The notes under the pieces are model-generated. The model was not told the DNA's origin and did no database searches. It saw only the letters and a list, made by a program, of their open reading frames with translations. The translations under genes were made by a program, and so were the position numbers. A DNA stretch of 64,000 bases from NCBI GenBank assembly GCA_044226785.1, contig JBGAGK010000009.1:62001-126000 (forward strand), given 5' to 3'. This stretch comes from TMP-86 sp039807285 (GTDB taxonomy: Bacteria; Pseudomonadota; Gammaproteobacteria; Steroidobacterales; Steroidobacteraceae). Below, piece after piece: positions 42,670 to 51,728 of the stretch (position 1 is its first letter; each line of letters opens with the position of its first letter).

Positions 42670-45354
42670 ATGATGAACATGACCTTGTCGCGCACCATCG
42701 CGGCCATTCTCGGTGGCACTTCGATCGGGATGGCAGTCAGTGCCGCAGCGGCGGATACCGCGCCGGCGGACACCCTGGGAGAAATCGTCGTCACGGCCCA
42801 GAGACGTGCCGAGAGCATGCAGAACGTGCCGATTTCCATGCAAGCCTTCACCGGCAAGAACATCTCCGACCTGAACGTCTCGACGTTCGATGACTACATC
42901 AAGTATCTGCCCAATGTCTCGTCGGCCAACAATGGCCCAGGCCAGAATGAGATCTTCATGCGCGGCCTGAGTGCCGGCGCGCAGCCGAGCCAGGGCAGTG
43001 GGACCACCGCGGCGTTTCCCAATGTCGCCATCTATCTCGACAACCAGTCGGGCCAGCTTCCGGGTCGCAATCTCGATGTGTACGCCGCTGACATCGACCG
43101 CATCGAGGTTCTGGAAGGGCCGCAGGGCACGCTGTTCGGGTCCGGTGCCGAAGCCGGCATGATCCGCTACATCACCAACGAACCCAAGTTCGGTGTCACC
43201 GAAGGCAGCGTGAAAGCCGGCTACGGCATCACCGCTCATGGCGAACCGAACTCCGATCTCACCGCCGTGCTCAACGTGCCGCTGGCCGGTGACAACATGG
43301 CTCTTCGCGCCGTGGTGTACAGCGATTCGCGCGGTGGCTACATCGACAATGTGCCCGCCACGTTTACCCGGCGCAACACCGATGTCGGCATCCACTATGC
43401 CAATTACCCCGCGGTCAACGGCCAGTGCCCGGACGGGCAACCCAACAGCGGCTGGTGTGTGCCTCCGGGCGCATCCAGCATCAACAATTACTCGCTGGCC
43501 GCGAAAGCCATCAACCCGGTGACCTACAAGGGCGTGCGTGCAGGGCTCAAGTTCAGGTTCAACGATGACTGGGATCTGCTGCTGTCACAGACCTACCAGA
43601 ACATGGAATCCGAAGGTGTGTTCTACCAGCAGCCCAACGCTTCGGATGGCGGATCGCTCCGGCCACTCGAAGTCACGCTGTTCAATCCTTCGCACAACCG
43701 GGACAAGTTCTCGAACACGGCATGGACGTTGAATGGGCGATTCGGGGATCTGCGGGCCGTATACACCGGAGGTTATCTGTCGCGCCACGTCGACCAGTCC
43801 AATGACTACACCAACTACGCACGCGGCTTCTATGCCGACTATTACCAGTGCTATGGCGCATCGGCCCTTCATCCTTCGACGTGCTTTTCACCTCGAACAG
43901 CCTGGCTGGCAACGGAGCAGAACCAGCACTGGCAGCATGAGTTCAGGGTCTCGACACCCGATGACTGGCGGTTGCGCGGCATCGCCGGGGTGTACCTGGA
44001 AAAGAACAAGCTGTACGACCAGAGCGACTGGCGCTACAAGACGGTACCGGCATGCACCTCGAATGGCACTGCGGGAGTCGACCCCGGCAACACGGACTGC
44101 TTCACGCCCATTGGCCAGTTTCCGAACACGACCATCCAGGAACCCGGTGTCCGCGTTCCGACCAGTTCTTTTTTCCAGGATGATGTCCGTGAAGTCAAAC
44201 AGACAGCATTCTTCGTATCATTCGACTACGACATCATCCCGAAGGTGCTGACGTTCACCGCGGGAACACGTCATTTCAAGTTCGACAACTCCCTCAAGGG
44301 CAACGTGGCCAACAGTTTCGGCTGCTTCCAGCAGGGAGCGCCGGCGCTGGGCTGCAATGGCGGGGAGAATGGATTCAACCTCGATGGCGCCAACCTGCGT
44401 GGTTCCGAATCGGGGTGGAAGAGCAGGGTAAACCTGTCCTGGCATGTCACACCGGATGTCATGCTGTACTACACGTTCTCCCAGGGCTTCCGGCCGGGCG
44501 GTTTCAACCAGAACGGCGGTACTTTGCATGCCTACGGACCGGATGCCATACCGCAGTACGCAGTGCCGAAGTCCTACCAATCGGACAAGCTCGCCAATCA
44601 GGAAGTTGGCTGGAAGGCGGAGTTCCTCGACCGCCGCCTGCAGTGGAACGGCGCTTTCTATCATGAGAAGTGGGACAACGTGCAGGTGGCGTTCTTCAAT
44701 CCCGGCCTGGTGGGCAATGTCTTCTACAACACCAATGGCCAGAATTTCGACATCAAGGGTCTCGAGACCTCGATCATTGCCAAAGTTCTCCCTGGCCTGA
44801 CCCTGCAGGCCGCCGGGTCCTGGAACCGCAGCCGGCAGACCAATTCGCCCGCGCTCATCGCCAACAACGACGGCTCGTTCGGAGAGGCAAAGAGCGGCAA
44901 CTACGGTAATCCGATCACGCAGAACTGCGACAGCACCGGGGCAAACTGCACGGCTGTCACCAATCCCTTCGGCCCCATCGGTTCACCCACTGCAAATTCC
45001 CCGCCACTGCAGTTTTCCCTGCGGGCGCGCTACGACTGGTCCGTCGGCGAATACAACGCCTTCGTGCAGGCCGGCGCCATGCATGTGGGCCACTCGTTCA
45101 CGCAAGCCGGATCCAACCCGCCGCTGGCTGCCGACGGCATCATCACCACGGGCCGGTTGCGATTCGAAAACCCGGCTTATTCGACCTACGATGCGGCCGC
45201 AGGCATCGCAAAAGACGCCTGGGCCGTATCGCTGGTGGGCGAGAATCTGGCCAACTCGAATGCATCCCTGTTCACGAGCACCCAGCAGTTCATCGTCGCC
45301 CAGACCCCACTGCGGCCGCGGGTCCTGTCGGTGAACGTGTCCTACAAGTTTTGA
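42670..45354 (+). CDS. TonB-dependent receptor
   Basis: The 894-residue protein has a signal peptide ending near AAAADTAPA. It has a TonB-box and plug start (LGEIVVTAQRRAESMQNVPI), IFMRGLSAGA, IEVLEGPQGTLFGSGAEAG, and a barrel ending VLSVNVSYKF. GGAGA lies upstream of ATG 42670; the next ATG at 42673 is equally possible. This subclass (long loops, VTAQRR start) is abundant in sphingomonads and Steroidobacter-like bacteria for import of plant or sterol-type compounds. It lies 77 bases after the RND pump. Confidence 0.94.
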   Translation: MMNMTLSRTIAAILGGTSIGMAVSAAAADTAPADTLGEIVVTAQRRAESMQNVPISMQAFTGKNISDLNVSTFDDYIKYLPNVSSANNGPGQNEIFMRGLSAGAQPSQGSGTTAAFPNVAIYLDNQSGQLPGRNLDVYAADIDRIEVLEGPQGTLFGSGAEAGMIRYITNEPKFGVTEGSVKAGYGITAHGEPNSDLTAVLNVPLAGDNMALRAVVYSDSRGGYIDNVPATFTRRNTDVGIHYANYPAVNGQCPDGQPNSGWCVPPGASSINNYSLAAKAINPVTYKGVRAGLKFRFNDDWDLLLSQTYQNMESEGVFYQQPNASDGGSLRPLEVTLFNPSHNRDKFSNTAWTLNGRFGDLRAVYTGGYLSRHVDQSNDYTNYARGFYADYYQCYGASALHPSTCFSPRTAWLATEQNQHWQHEFRVSTPDDWRLRGIAGVYLEKNKLYDQSDWRYKTVPACTSNGTAGVDPGNTDCFTPIGQFPNTTIQEPGVRVPTSSFFQDDVREVKQTAFFVSFDYDIIPKVLTFTAGTRHFKFDNSLKGNVANSFGCFQQGAPALGCNGGENGFNLDGANLRGSESGWKSRVNLSWHVTPDVMLYYTFSQGFRPGGFNQNGGTLHAYGPDAIPQYAVPKSYQSDKLANQEVGWKAEFLDRRLQWNGAFYHEKWDNVQVAFFNPGLVGNVFYNTNGQNFDIKGLETSIIAKVLPGLTLQAAGSWNRSRQTNSPALIANNDGSFGEAKSGNYGNPITQNCDSTGANCTAVTNPFGPIGSPTANSPPLQFSLRARYDWSVGEYNAFVQAGAMHVGHSFTQAGSNPPLAADGIITTGRLRFENPAYSTYDAAAGIAKDAWAVSLVGENLANSNASLFTSTQQFIVAQTPLRPRVLSVNVSYKF

Positions 45355-45367
45355 TCGGGACGGGAAT

Positions 45368-45688
45368 GTGCCAGTACTGAGGGAATGGCGTGCCGAGATT
45401 CGCCGCGCCCTCAGGGACGAATACGTCCAGTACGTCCGGGAGACGGGCCTGGCAGCGTACCTGCGCACGCCGGGCAATCTGGGAGCTTCGGTGGCGGTAC
45501 GCGACCTGGATCCGGAACGATCGGAAATCGTCACGCTGAGCTGGTGGACTGATCTGGAGGCAATCAGGGCGTTCGCAGGTGCTGATGCCTCACGGGCGCG
45601 CTATTACCCTCAGGATGACCGGTTCCTGCTGACGCGACCGGAACACGTCCGGCACTACGAGGCGACATCACCCGCAACTGGTCCTTGA
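45368..45688 (+). CDS. Small dimeric alpha/beta-barrel-like protein
   Basis: The 106-residue protein from GTG 45368 has a pattern (TGLAAYLRTPGNLGASVAVR, then EIVTLSWWTDLEAIRAFAG) resembling the antibiotic-biosynthesis monooxygenase/stress-responsive barrel fold. The W-W-x-D-x-E-x-I-x-x-F element is typical of that fold. It starts 14 bases after the TonB receptor and is probably cotranscribed. Function unknown. Confidence 0.65.
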   Translation: MPVLREWRAEIRRALRDEYVQYVRETGLAAYLRTPGNLGASVAVRDLDPERSEIVTLSWWTDLEAIRAFAGADASRARYYPQDDRFLLTRPEHVRHYEATSPATGP

Positions 45689-45782
45689 GAAGGGGTGGCG
45701 GATCCAGTCAGTACCCAGGAAGCTCCCTCACGCTTAATTTACCATAATATACATTATGCGAAATTGATGTGATCCGATCTGA

Positions 45783-47456
45783 TCAGAACAGCCCGACGAT
45801 CCTGCCATCCGGCTGAATATCGATATTCACGGCGGACGGCACGCGCGGGAGCCCCGGCATGGTCATCACATCCCCGCAGATCATCACGATGAACTGCGCA
45901 CCAGCGGCCAGCCGTACCTCACGGATGTTCACCATATGCCCGGCAGGCGCTCCTCGCAGGCCAGGATCCGTCGAGAACGAGTACTGCGTCTTGGCCACAC
46001 AGACCGGATAGTGCCCATAACCTGAGTCCTGCAGCTTCTTGATCTGCTGGCGCACTGCCTTGTCGGCGCTGATGTCGGCCGCGTGATAGATGCTGGTTGC
46101 CACGGTCCGCATCTTCTCCCACAGGGTCGCCTTGTCCTCGTAGACGAACCTGAAGTTGCCCGGCTGATCGCAGAGCCGGACGACTTCCTCGGCCACCGCG
46201 ACAGCACCCTTTCCACCCTCGGCGAAATGCCTGGCCAGCAGCACCTTCACGCCCTTCTTGCCCATCGAGTCGATGAGGAGCTTCACCTCGGCTTCCGTAT
46301 CCTCGGCACGGTGATTGATCGACACCACGCAGGGAATGCCATAGTGATCGCGGACGTTGTCAACATGCCGTTCCAGGTTGACGAGTCCCGCCTGCAGCGC
46401 CGCAAGATTCTCCTTGCCCACATCGGCCACGGCGACGCCGCCCTGATATTTCAACGCGCGGATGGTGGCCACGATCACGCTCGCCGAAGGACGCAGGCCT
46501 GCCTTGCGGCACTTGATGTCCACGAACTTCTCGGCACCGAGATCCGCTCCGAACCCCGCCTCGGTGACCACGTAGTCGGCCAGCTTCAGGGCCGTCCTGG
46601 TTGCAATGACTGAGTTGCAGCCATGAGCGATGTTGGCAAACGGTCCACCATGAATGAAGGCCGGGTTGTTCTCCAGTGTCTGCACCAGATTCGGTGCCAG
46701 TGCGTTCTTCAGCAATACAGCCATGGCACCGTGCGCATTGAGCGAACGCGCAAGGATGGGCTCACCCGTCATCGAAGTGCCTACCACGATGTTTCCCAGC
46801 CTTTCCCGCAGGTCCGCCAGACTGGTCGCCAGGCAGAAGATGGCCATGACTTCGGAGGCGACCACGATGTCGAAACCGTCCTCCCGGGTAAAGCCATTCC
46901 CGGGGCCACCCATGCCGACGGTGATGTGGCGCAAGGCGCGGTCGTTCATGTCGACCACACGCCGCCAGGCGATGCGGCGCGAATCGAACTTCAGTTCGTT
47001 TCCGAAGTGGATGTGGTTGTCGATCAGCGCGGACAACAGGTTGTGCGCGAGCGAGATGGCAGAAAAGTCCCCCGTAAAATGCAGGTTGATGTCCTCCATC
47101 GGCACCACCTGCGAGTAACCGCCACCCGCGGCTCCTCCCTTCATGCCGAACACCGGCCCCAAGGCCGGTTCGCGCAGGCAGATGATGGTCTTCCTGCCGA
47201 TCCTGTTCAGCGCATCGCCCAGTCCAACGGTGGTGGTGGTCTTGCCCTCGCCGGCCGGCGTGGGAGACACGGCCGTGACCAGGATCAGTTTGCCATCCGG
47301 GCGGCCCTGCAACTGCTCAATGTAATCGAGGGAAACCTTGGCCTTGAAATGACCATACGGTTCGAGGTGGTCCGCCGAGACGCCCAGCTTTTCCTGCGCA
47401 ACCTGCAGGATGGGCTTCATCCGGGCTGCCTGTGCGATTTCGATGTTGCTCAACAC
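45783..47456 (-). CDS. fhs: Formate-tetrahydrofolate ligase
   Basis: The 557-residue enzyme makes 10-formyl-THF from formate, THF and ATP. The P-loop motif TPAGEGKTTTTVGLGDAL, EPALGPVFGMKGGAAGGGYS and FTGDFSAISLAHNLLSALID are all present, and the length matches the family. GTG 47456 is preceded by GGGAG at 8 bases. It is monocistronic as far as seen. Confidence 0.97.
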   Translation of the reverse strand: MLSNIEIAQAARMKPILQVAQEKLGVSADHLEPYGHFKAKVSLDYIEQLQGRPDGKLILVTAVSPTPAGEGKTTTTVGLGDALNRIGRKTIICLREPALGPVFGMKGGAAGGGYSQVVPMEDINLHFTGDFSAISLAHNLLSALIDNHIHFGNELKFDSRRIAWRRVVDMNDRALRHITVGMGGPGNGFTREDGFDIVVASEVMAIFCLATSLADLRERLGNIVVGTSMTGEPILARSLNAHGAMAVLLKNALAPNLVQTLENNPAFIHGGPFANIAHGCNSVIATRTALKLADYVVTEAGFGADLGAEKFVDIKCRKAGLRPSASVIVATIRALKYQGGVAVADVGKENLAALQAGLVNLERHVDNVRDHYGIPCVVSINHRAEDTEAEVKLLIDSMGKKGVKVLLARHFAEGGKGAVAVAEEVVRLCDQPGNFRFVYEDKATLWEKMRTVATSIYHAADISADKAVRQQIKKLQDSGYGHYPVCVAKTQYSFSTDPGLRGAPAGHMVNIREVRLAAGAQFIVMICGDVMTMPGLPRVPSAVNIDIQPDGRIVGLF

Positions 47457-47983
47457 GATTGAATCTCCCTGCCGGATCCGTCTCGAAGCATCTCTTTCTG
47501 CATGTCTTGTCCTTCTTGGCCGATCAAGTTCTCTTGCTCAGGGCTGCCGCTGTCAGGGTGCGAGCGGCACAGTACCGCGTCCCCCTTTCGCGCACCAGAC
47601 AGCCTTGTGCCTTCAGAAGCTTGCAGCGCAGAGCCCCGGACGTGCAATCGAGTTCCTCGGGCCGCCTCGCGAATTATTCGATCGCCGCGATGGCATGCAC
47701 CTCTCCCAGACCAGGCTGTACATTCGTCCCATGAAACGCCCCTTACCTGAAGTCACACGTCCGTAATCCTGGTAACTCACGAATTAACAATAAGTTAACA
47801 AATATTTATAGGAAGCTACATCAGGAATATCAATCAAGCTGCCATCCTTGCGCATTGTGACCGGTTCACGAGAAATCCGAATTGTCTTTTGTAACGAGTC
47901 TTGTATATTCGCATTGCAGAGGCTTGATTTAACGAAACTGATTCAATCGATCTTTCCTCGAAACCACTTTAAGGTTTCCAAAT
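47457..47983 (-). other. Gene-free region upstream of fhs
   Basis: This 527-base divergent intergenic region separates fhs and the gene at 47984. The fhs-proximal 300 bases are GC-rich and could be a structured leader. One perfect hairpin (TGCCGCT 47545-47551 with AGCGGCA 47563-47569) is seen, but none of the conserved elements of the ZTP riboswitch that often precedes fhs. The distal 220 bases are very AT-rich. Confidence 0.4.
47882..47909 (+). promoter_or_regulatory. Candidate sigma-70 promoter for the gene at 47984
   Basis: TTGTCT (47882-47887) and TATATT (47904-47909) are separated by 16 bases in the AT-rich segment, about 75 bases before the ATG. Confidence 0.45.
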
Positions 47984-48364
47984 ATGGCTAATTCCTGGGA
48001 ATGCTTCCACGCGGCAACACTGGAACTGGTGCGCTCAACGCCGATCAAGAACCGACTGAGCGAAGCCTACCGGCGCCACCTTTCCATTCTGAAAGACGAG
48101 CAGTTGCCGCGGGAAGTCCGGGAGGATTTTGCCAAGGTCATGCACATCCTGACCTGCGTGAAGCCCCAGCCGGGTGAAGATCGGGTCGCAGCTTCGACCC
48201 GAAAGATGTCGAACAGGGAAGCTGACGAATGCGCAAGCATGATCGTCCAGATTTTCGGCGCCATGAACTCCGCGGGTCCCGCGGTTCGTTCCACCGCCTC
48301 GATCGTTTCCCTGCATCCTGAAATCGACGTACCGGCAACCATAGCCAGCATCAATCGAGCTTGA
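47984..48364 (+). CDS. Conserved-looking hypothetical protein
   Basis: The 126-residue, largely helical, soluble protein (RLSEAYRRHLSILKDEQLPR, REVREDFAKVMHILTCV) has no signal peptide or membrane span and no motif I recognise. Good codon use and a promoter-like AT-rich upstream region support a real gene. Its end overlaps the convergent TIR-like gene by 14 bases. Confidence 0.65.
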   Translation: MANSWECFHAATLELVRSTPIKNRLSEAYRRHLSILKDEQLPREVREDFAKVMHILTCVKPQPGEDRVAASTRKMSNREADECASMIVQIFGAMNSAGPAVRSTASIVSLHPEIDVPATIASINRA

Positions 48365-48806
48365 ATTCAATCGTGTCCCAGCGGGTGGTGTCTTCGTGCC
48401 GCGCCTGACGACGGATTGCATCGGTCAGATCACGGGTATTCCAGCCCACGACCTCATCTGCAAAATCCTTGATTCCCCTGGGCAACTGGCCGGTTGACCC
48501 GAAGAACTCCAGTGCCACCACAGGTTTGTCGGCTGCTTTTGCAAATGTGATCTGGAAGCCGACTAGATCCGGCTGTTCCAGATAAATGCCCGGGGTGACG
48601 ATCACGACCTCGGCCGGGGCGATCTGACGTCGCAAATCCTCGCGCTGAGCCTCCTTGTCGACAGGGCGCTGCAGTTGCGGTTCGCTGGTATTCCGGTAGT
48701 GGAAGTTTCCGGGCGCCTCCAGATACTCGAATACCCGGGAGTATTCATCGTGCTCTGTCCACAGATGACATACGAACAGCCGGATTGGATTGTTGGCACC
48801 GGACAT
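48351..48806 (-). CDS. TIR-like domain protein (ThsB/DUF1863 type)
   Basis: The 151-residue protein consists of one domain. The start NPIRLFVCHLWTEHDEYSRV is like the family's KLFISHSW...DEY. EDLRRQIAPAEVVIVTPGIY and the KPVVALEFFG strand follow the flavodoxin-like TIR fold. Relatives include ThsB, which senses phage in Thoeris and makes an NAD-derived signal for ThsA. No ThsA, SIR2 or other effector gene adjoins it, so it is either a lone sensor or has another role. Confidence 0.7.
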   Translation of the reverse strand: MSGANNPIRLFVCHLWTEHDEYSRVFEYLEAPGNFHYRNTSEPQLQRPVDKEAQREDLRRQIAPAEVVIVTPGIYLEQPDLVGFQITFAKAADKPVVALEFFGSTGQLPRGIKDFADEVVGWNTRDLTDAIRRQARHEDTTRWDTIEFKLD

Positions 48807-48867
48807 GAAGGTAGTTTAACCGGACAATGACCATGCGCAACCATGGATGCGCCGATACAATCCTCCA

Positions 48868-49614
48868 ATGCGACTGCTGATCTACAACATCCGCTACGCC
48901 ACCGGCGTGGGCCCGGCCTTCCACCTGCCTGTTCCAGGCGCAGGTTATCTGCGCTCCAGCGCTTCAGTCCTTCGGCAGATCACCGAATTCATCAAGGAGC
49001 AGAACCCGGACGTCGTGGGCCTGATCGAAGTCGATACCGGCTCGATCCGCACCGGCATGATCAATCAGGCCGACACGATTGCCCGGACCCTCGGTCACTA
49101 CTCGACCTATGAGTGCAAGTACGGGGTCGCATCGGTCAATCAGATGGTGCCCATCGTTCGCAAGCAGTCCAATGCATTCCTTGCGGCGCCCAGCGTCCGC
49201 GGCGAGCGCTTCCACTATTTCGATACCGGCATCAAGCGGCTGATCATCGAACTCGAACTGGATGATGTCGCCATCTTCCTGGTGCATCTGTCGCTCAAGT
49301 ACCGGCACCGGCAGTACCAGTTGCGTCATCTGTGCGAACTGGTCAGCCGCTCGGCCAAACCGGTGATCGTGGCCGGTGACTTCAATACCTACTGGGGCGA
49401 GCACGAAATTTACCTGTTCATGCGTGCAGCAAACCTCTCAAGTGCCAATCTCGGGCAGCTCCCGTCCTATCCCAGCCGCAACCCCCGCAAGGAACTGGAT
49501 TTCATCCTGCACAGTGAGCAGATCAGGATTGATCGCTTCGACATTCCGGATGTCCGGTTTTCGGACCACCTGCCCCTGCTCTGTGACTTCACCATCCGGC
49601 GCAAAGCTTCATGA
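48868..49614 (+). CDS. Endonuclease/exonuclease/phosphatase-family protein
   Basis: The 248-residue EEP-fold hydrolase has LLIYNIRYATG at the start, the metal Glu in DVVGLIEVDTG, GDFNTYWGEHE and the terminal SDHLPLLCDF with the Asp-His pair. The substrate (nucleic acid, inositide or lipid) cannot be told. ATG 48868 is favoured over 48847 because the conserved first strand starts right after it. It is divergent from the TIR-like gene over 61 bases. Confidence 0.87.
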   Translation: MRLLIYNIRYATGVGPAFHLPVPGAGYLRSSASVLRQITEFIKEQNPDVVGLIEVDTGSIRTGMINQADTIARTLGHYSTYECKYGVASVNQMVPIVRKQSNAFLAAPSVRGERFHYFDTGIKRLIIELELDDVAIFLVHLSLKYRHRQYQLRHLCELVSRSAKPVIVAGDFNTYWGEHEIYLFMRAANLSSANLGQLPSYPSRNPRKELDFILHSEQIRIDRFDIPDVRFSDHLPLLCDFTIRRKAS

Positions 49615-49634
49615 CCCGATCTGGAGATACGACC

Positions 49635-51665
49635 ATGGCCAACGCCGCTGGCTCCTGGAGCCTGCGTTTCGAAGACTCCGGGCTCGCCTGGCTCGTCATG
49701 GACAAGCCGGACACGGGCGCAAACGTGTTGTCACGCCTGGTCCTCCAGGAACTGGACAAGCGGCTTGAGGAAGTCGAGGCCCGCCGGCCGAGGGGTCTGG
49801 TCATCATGTCGGCAAAGAAGAGTGGATTCATCGCCGGAGCCGACATCCGGGAATTCACTGGTCTGAAAACGCCGGCCGAAGCCTATGACCTCATTCGGGC
49901 CGGACAGCGGGTGATGGATCGACTGGAAGCCCTGCCCTGTCCGAGCTGTGCCCTGATCCAGGGTTTTGCACTGGGTGGGGGTCTTGAACTGGCGCTGGCC
50001 TGCACCTACCGGTTGGGCGTGGACGATGGCAGGCTCAGCCTTGGCTTGCCGGAAGTGCAGTTGGGCATTCACCCTGGATTCGGCGGCACGGTTCGAAGTG
50101 TGCGCCTGGTCGGCGTGCGACCTGCCATGGACCTGATGCTCACCGGCAAGCCGGTCCGGGCCGCACGAGCACTGGCCATCGGGCTGGTCGACCGCCTCAC
50201 CGGCCCTGAGCAGGCACGCCAGGCGGCTGAAGATCTCCTGCGTGAACAGCCACCCCGCCGCCAGGCACCGATCAGCGAACGTCTGCTGAATCTTCCATTC
50301 ATTCGACCTTTCATTGCCCGGCAGATCGAATCGAGGGTGCGGGTGAAGGCCGCGCAGGACCATTACCCGGCCCCCTACGCCATCATCAGGCTGTGGCGCA
50401 CGAGGGGCGCCGCAGGCGATGCCAGCTATGAGGCCGAAGCACGCTCCATCGGCGAGCTGATGGTCTCGCCGACAGCACGAAATCTCGTGCGCGTCTTCCT
50501 GCTCCAGGACCGCCTCAAAGGGCTGGGTGGCAAGGTCAGTATGCAGATTCGCCATGTGCACGTGGTCGGCGCCGGCGTGATGGGTGGCGACATCGCGGCC
50601 TGGAGCGCACTGCGCGGACTGACCGTCACGCTGCAGGATCGAAGTCCGGACCTGATCGAGCCAGCACTTGAACGGGCACGCGCCCTGTTCGACAAACGGC
50701 TCAGGGAACCCGCGGCAGTGCGTGATGCGATGGCGCGCCTGCAGCCCGATGCCGCCGGTGCAGGGGTACGCGAGGCCGATGTCGTGCTGGAGGCGATATT
50801 CGAGAACGTCGAAGCCAAGCAGGCGTTGTATGCTCAGCTTGAGGGTGACATGAAGCCGGGTGCACTGCTGGCCACCAATACCTCGAGCATCATGATCGAG
50901 ACGCTGGCGGAGAAGCTTTCCGATCCCCATCGACTCGTCGGCATCCATTTCTTCAATCCCGTAGCGCAGATGCAGCTCATCGAAGTCGTGCAGGGAGTCG
51001 GCACGCGTGCCGATATCCAGACGGCAGCCATGGCATTCGTACGCCGTCTGGACAAGCTTCCCCTGCCCTGCCGGAGCGCTCCAGGTTTCGTGGTCAACCG
51101 CATCCTGATGCCCTACATCAACGAAGCGTTGCTTGCGCTTGAGTCCGGGATTCCGGCCGCCGTCATCGATCAGTCAGCCGTGCGATTCGGCATGCCCATG
51201 GGCCCCATCGAACTCGCAGACGTGGTCGGGCTGGATGTTTGCCTGCATGTGGGTCGCGTGCTGTCGAAGACTTCTGGAAGGAATGCACCACCCACGCTTG
51301 AAAAGCGGGTGGCATCCGGGCAGCTGGGACGAAAGTCGGGCCAGGGGTTCTATCGATGGGAAGCCGGAAAGGTGGTCCGGGCCGAATCGGCTGCGGCGCC
51401 TCCGCCGGAGGATCTGGAAGATCGGTTGATCCTGTCCATGGTGAACGAAGCTGTGGCGATCCTGCGTGAGGGCATCGTCCAGGATGAGGACCTGCTCGAT
51501 GCCGGTGTGATTTTTGCGACGGGTTTTGCCCCGTTCCGGGGCGGCCCGGTACAGTATGCGAGAAGCCGGGGGGTGGCTCTGGTCCGGGACCGCCTGCGCA
51601 AACTCGAGGCGCGTCACGGAGAGAGATTCCGCCCGGACGAGGGCTGGGACCGGTTGGCCAATTGA
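49635..51665 (+). CDS. fadJ: FadJ-like enoyl-CoA hydratase/3-hydroxyacyl-CoA dehydrogenase fusion
   Basis: The 676-residue bifunctional beta-oxidation enzyme has a crotonase half with the two catalytic glutamates (GFALGGGLELALACTYR, LGLPEVQLGIHPGFGGT). Its dehydrogenase half has HVVGAGVMGGDIA, the NTSS segment and VGIHFFNPVAQM with the catalytic His. A second C-terminal dehydrogenase domain ends the protein. ATG 49635 has GGAG 8 bases upstream; ATG 49611, overlapping the previous stop, is the alternative. No thiolase gene is adjacent. Confidence 0.93.
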   Translation: MANAAGSWSLRFEDSGLAWLVMDKPDTGANVLSRLVLQELDKRLEEVEARRPRGLVIMSAKKSGFIAGADIREFTGLKTPAEAYDLIRAGQRVMDRLEALPCPSCALIQGFALGGGLELALACTYRLGVDDGRLSLGLPEVQLGIHPGFGGTVRSVRLVGVRPAMDLMLTGKPVRAARALAIGLVDRLTGPEQARQAAEDLLREQPPRRQAPISERLLNLPFIRPFIARQIESRVRVKAAQDHYPAPYAIIRLWRTRGAAGDASYEAEARSIGELMVSPTARNLVRVFLLQDRLKGLGGKVSMQIRHVHVVGAGVMGGDIAAWSALRGLTVTLQDRSPDLIEPALERARALFDKRLREPAAVRDAMARLQPDAAGAGVREADVVLEAIFENVEAKQALYAQLEGDMKPGALLATNTSSIMIETLAEKLSDPHRLVGIHFFNPVAQMQLIEVVQGVGTRADIQTAAMAFVRRLDKLPLPCRSAPGFVVNRILMPYINEALLALESGIPAAVIDQSAVRFGMPMGPIELADVVGLDVCLHVGRVLSKTSGRNAPPTLEKRVASGQLGRKSGQGFYRWEAGKVVRAESAAAPPPEDLEDRLILSMVNEAVAILREGIVQDEDLLDAGVIFATGFAPFRGGPVQYARSRGVALVRDRLRKLEARHGERFRPDEGWDRLAN

Positions 51666-51728
51666 GTGGCACGGCAGCGTCGTGCCCGCCCGCCATGTTA
51701 GTATTCACCGCCAATTCATAGGGTTGCA

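Noticed and set aside
47457..47765. Possible ZTP riboswitch or 6S-like RNA before fhs
   Set aside because: The conserved ZTP riboswitch core and the 6S closing-stem/bubble pattern were looked for and not found.
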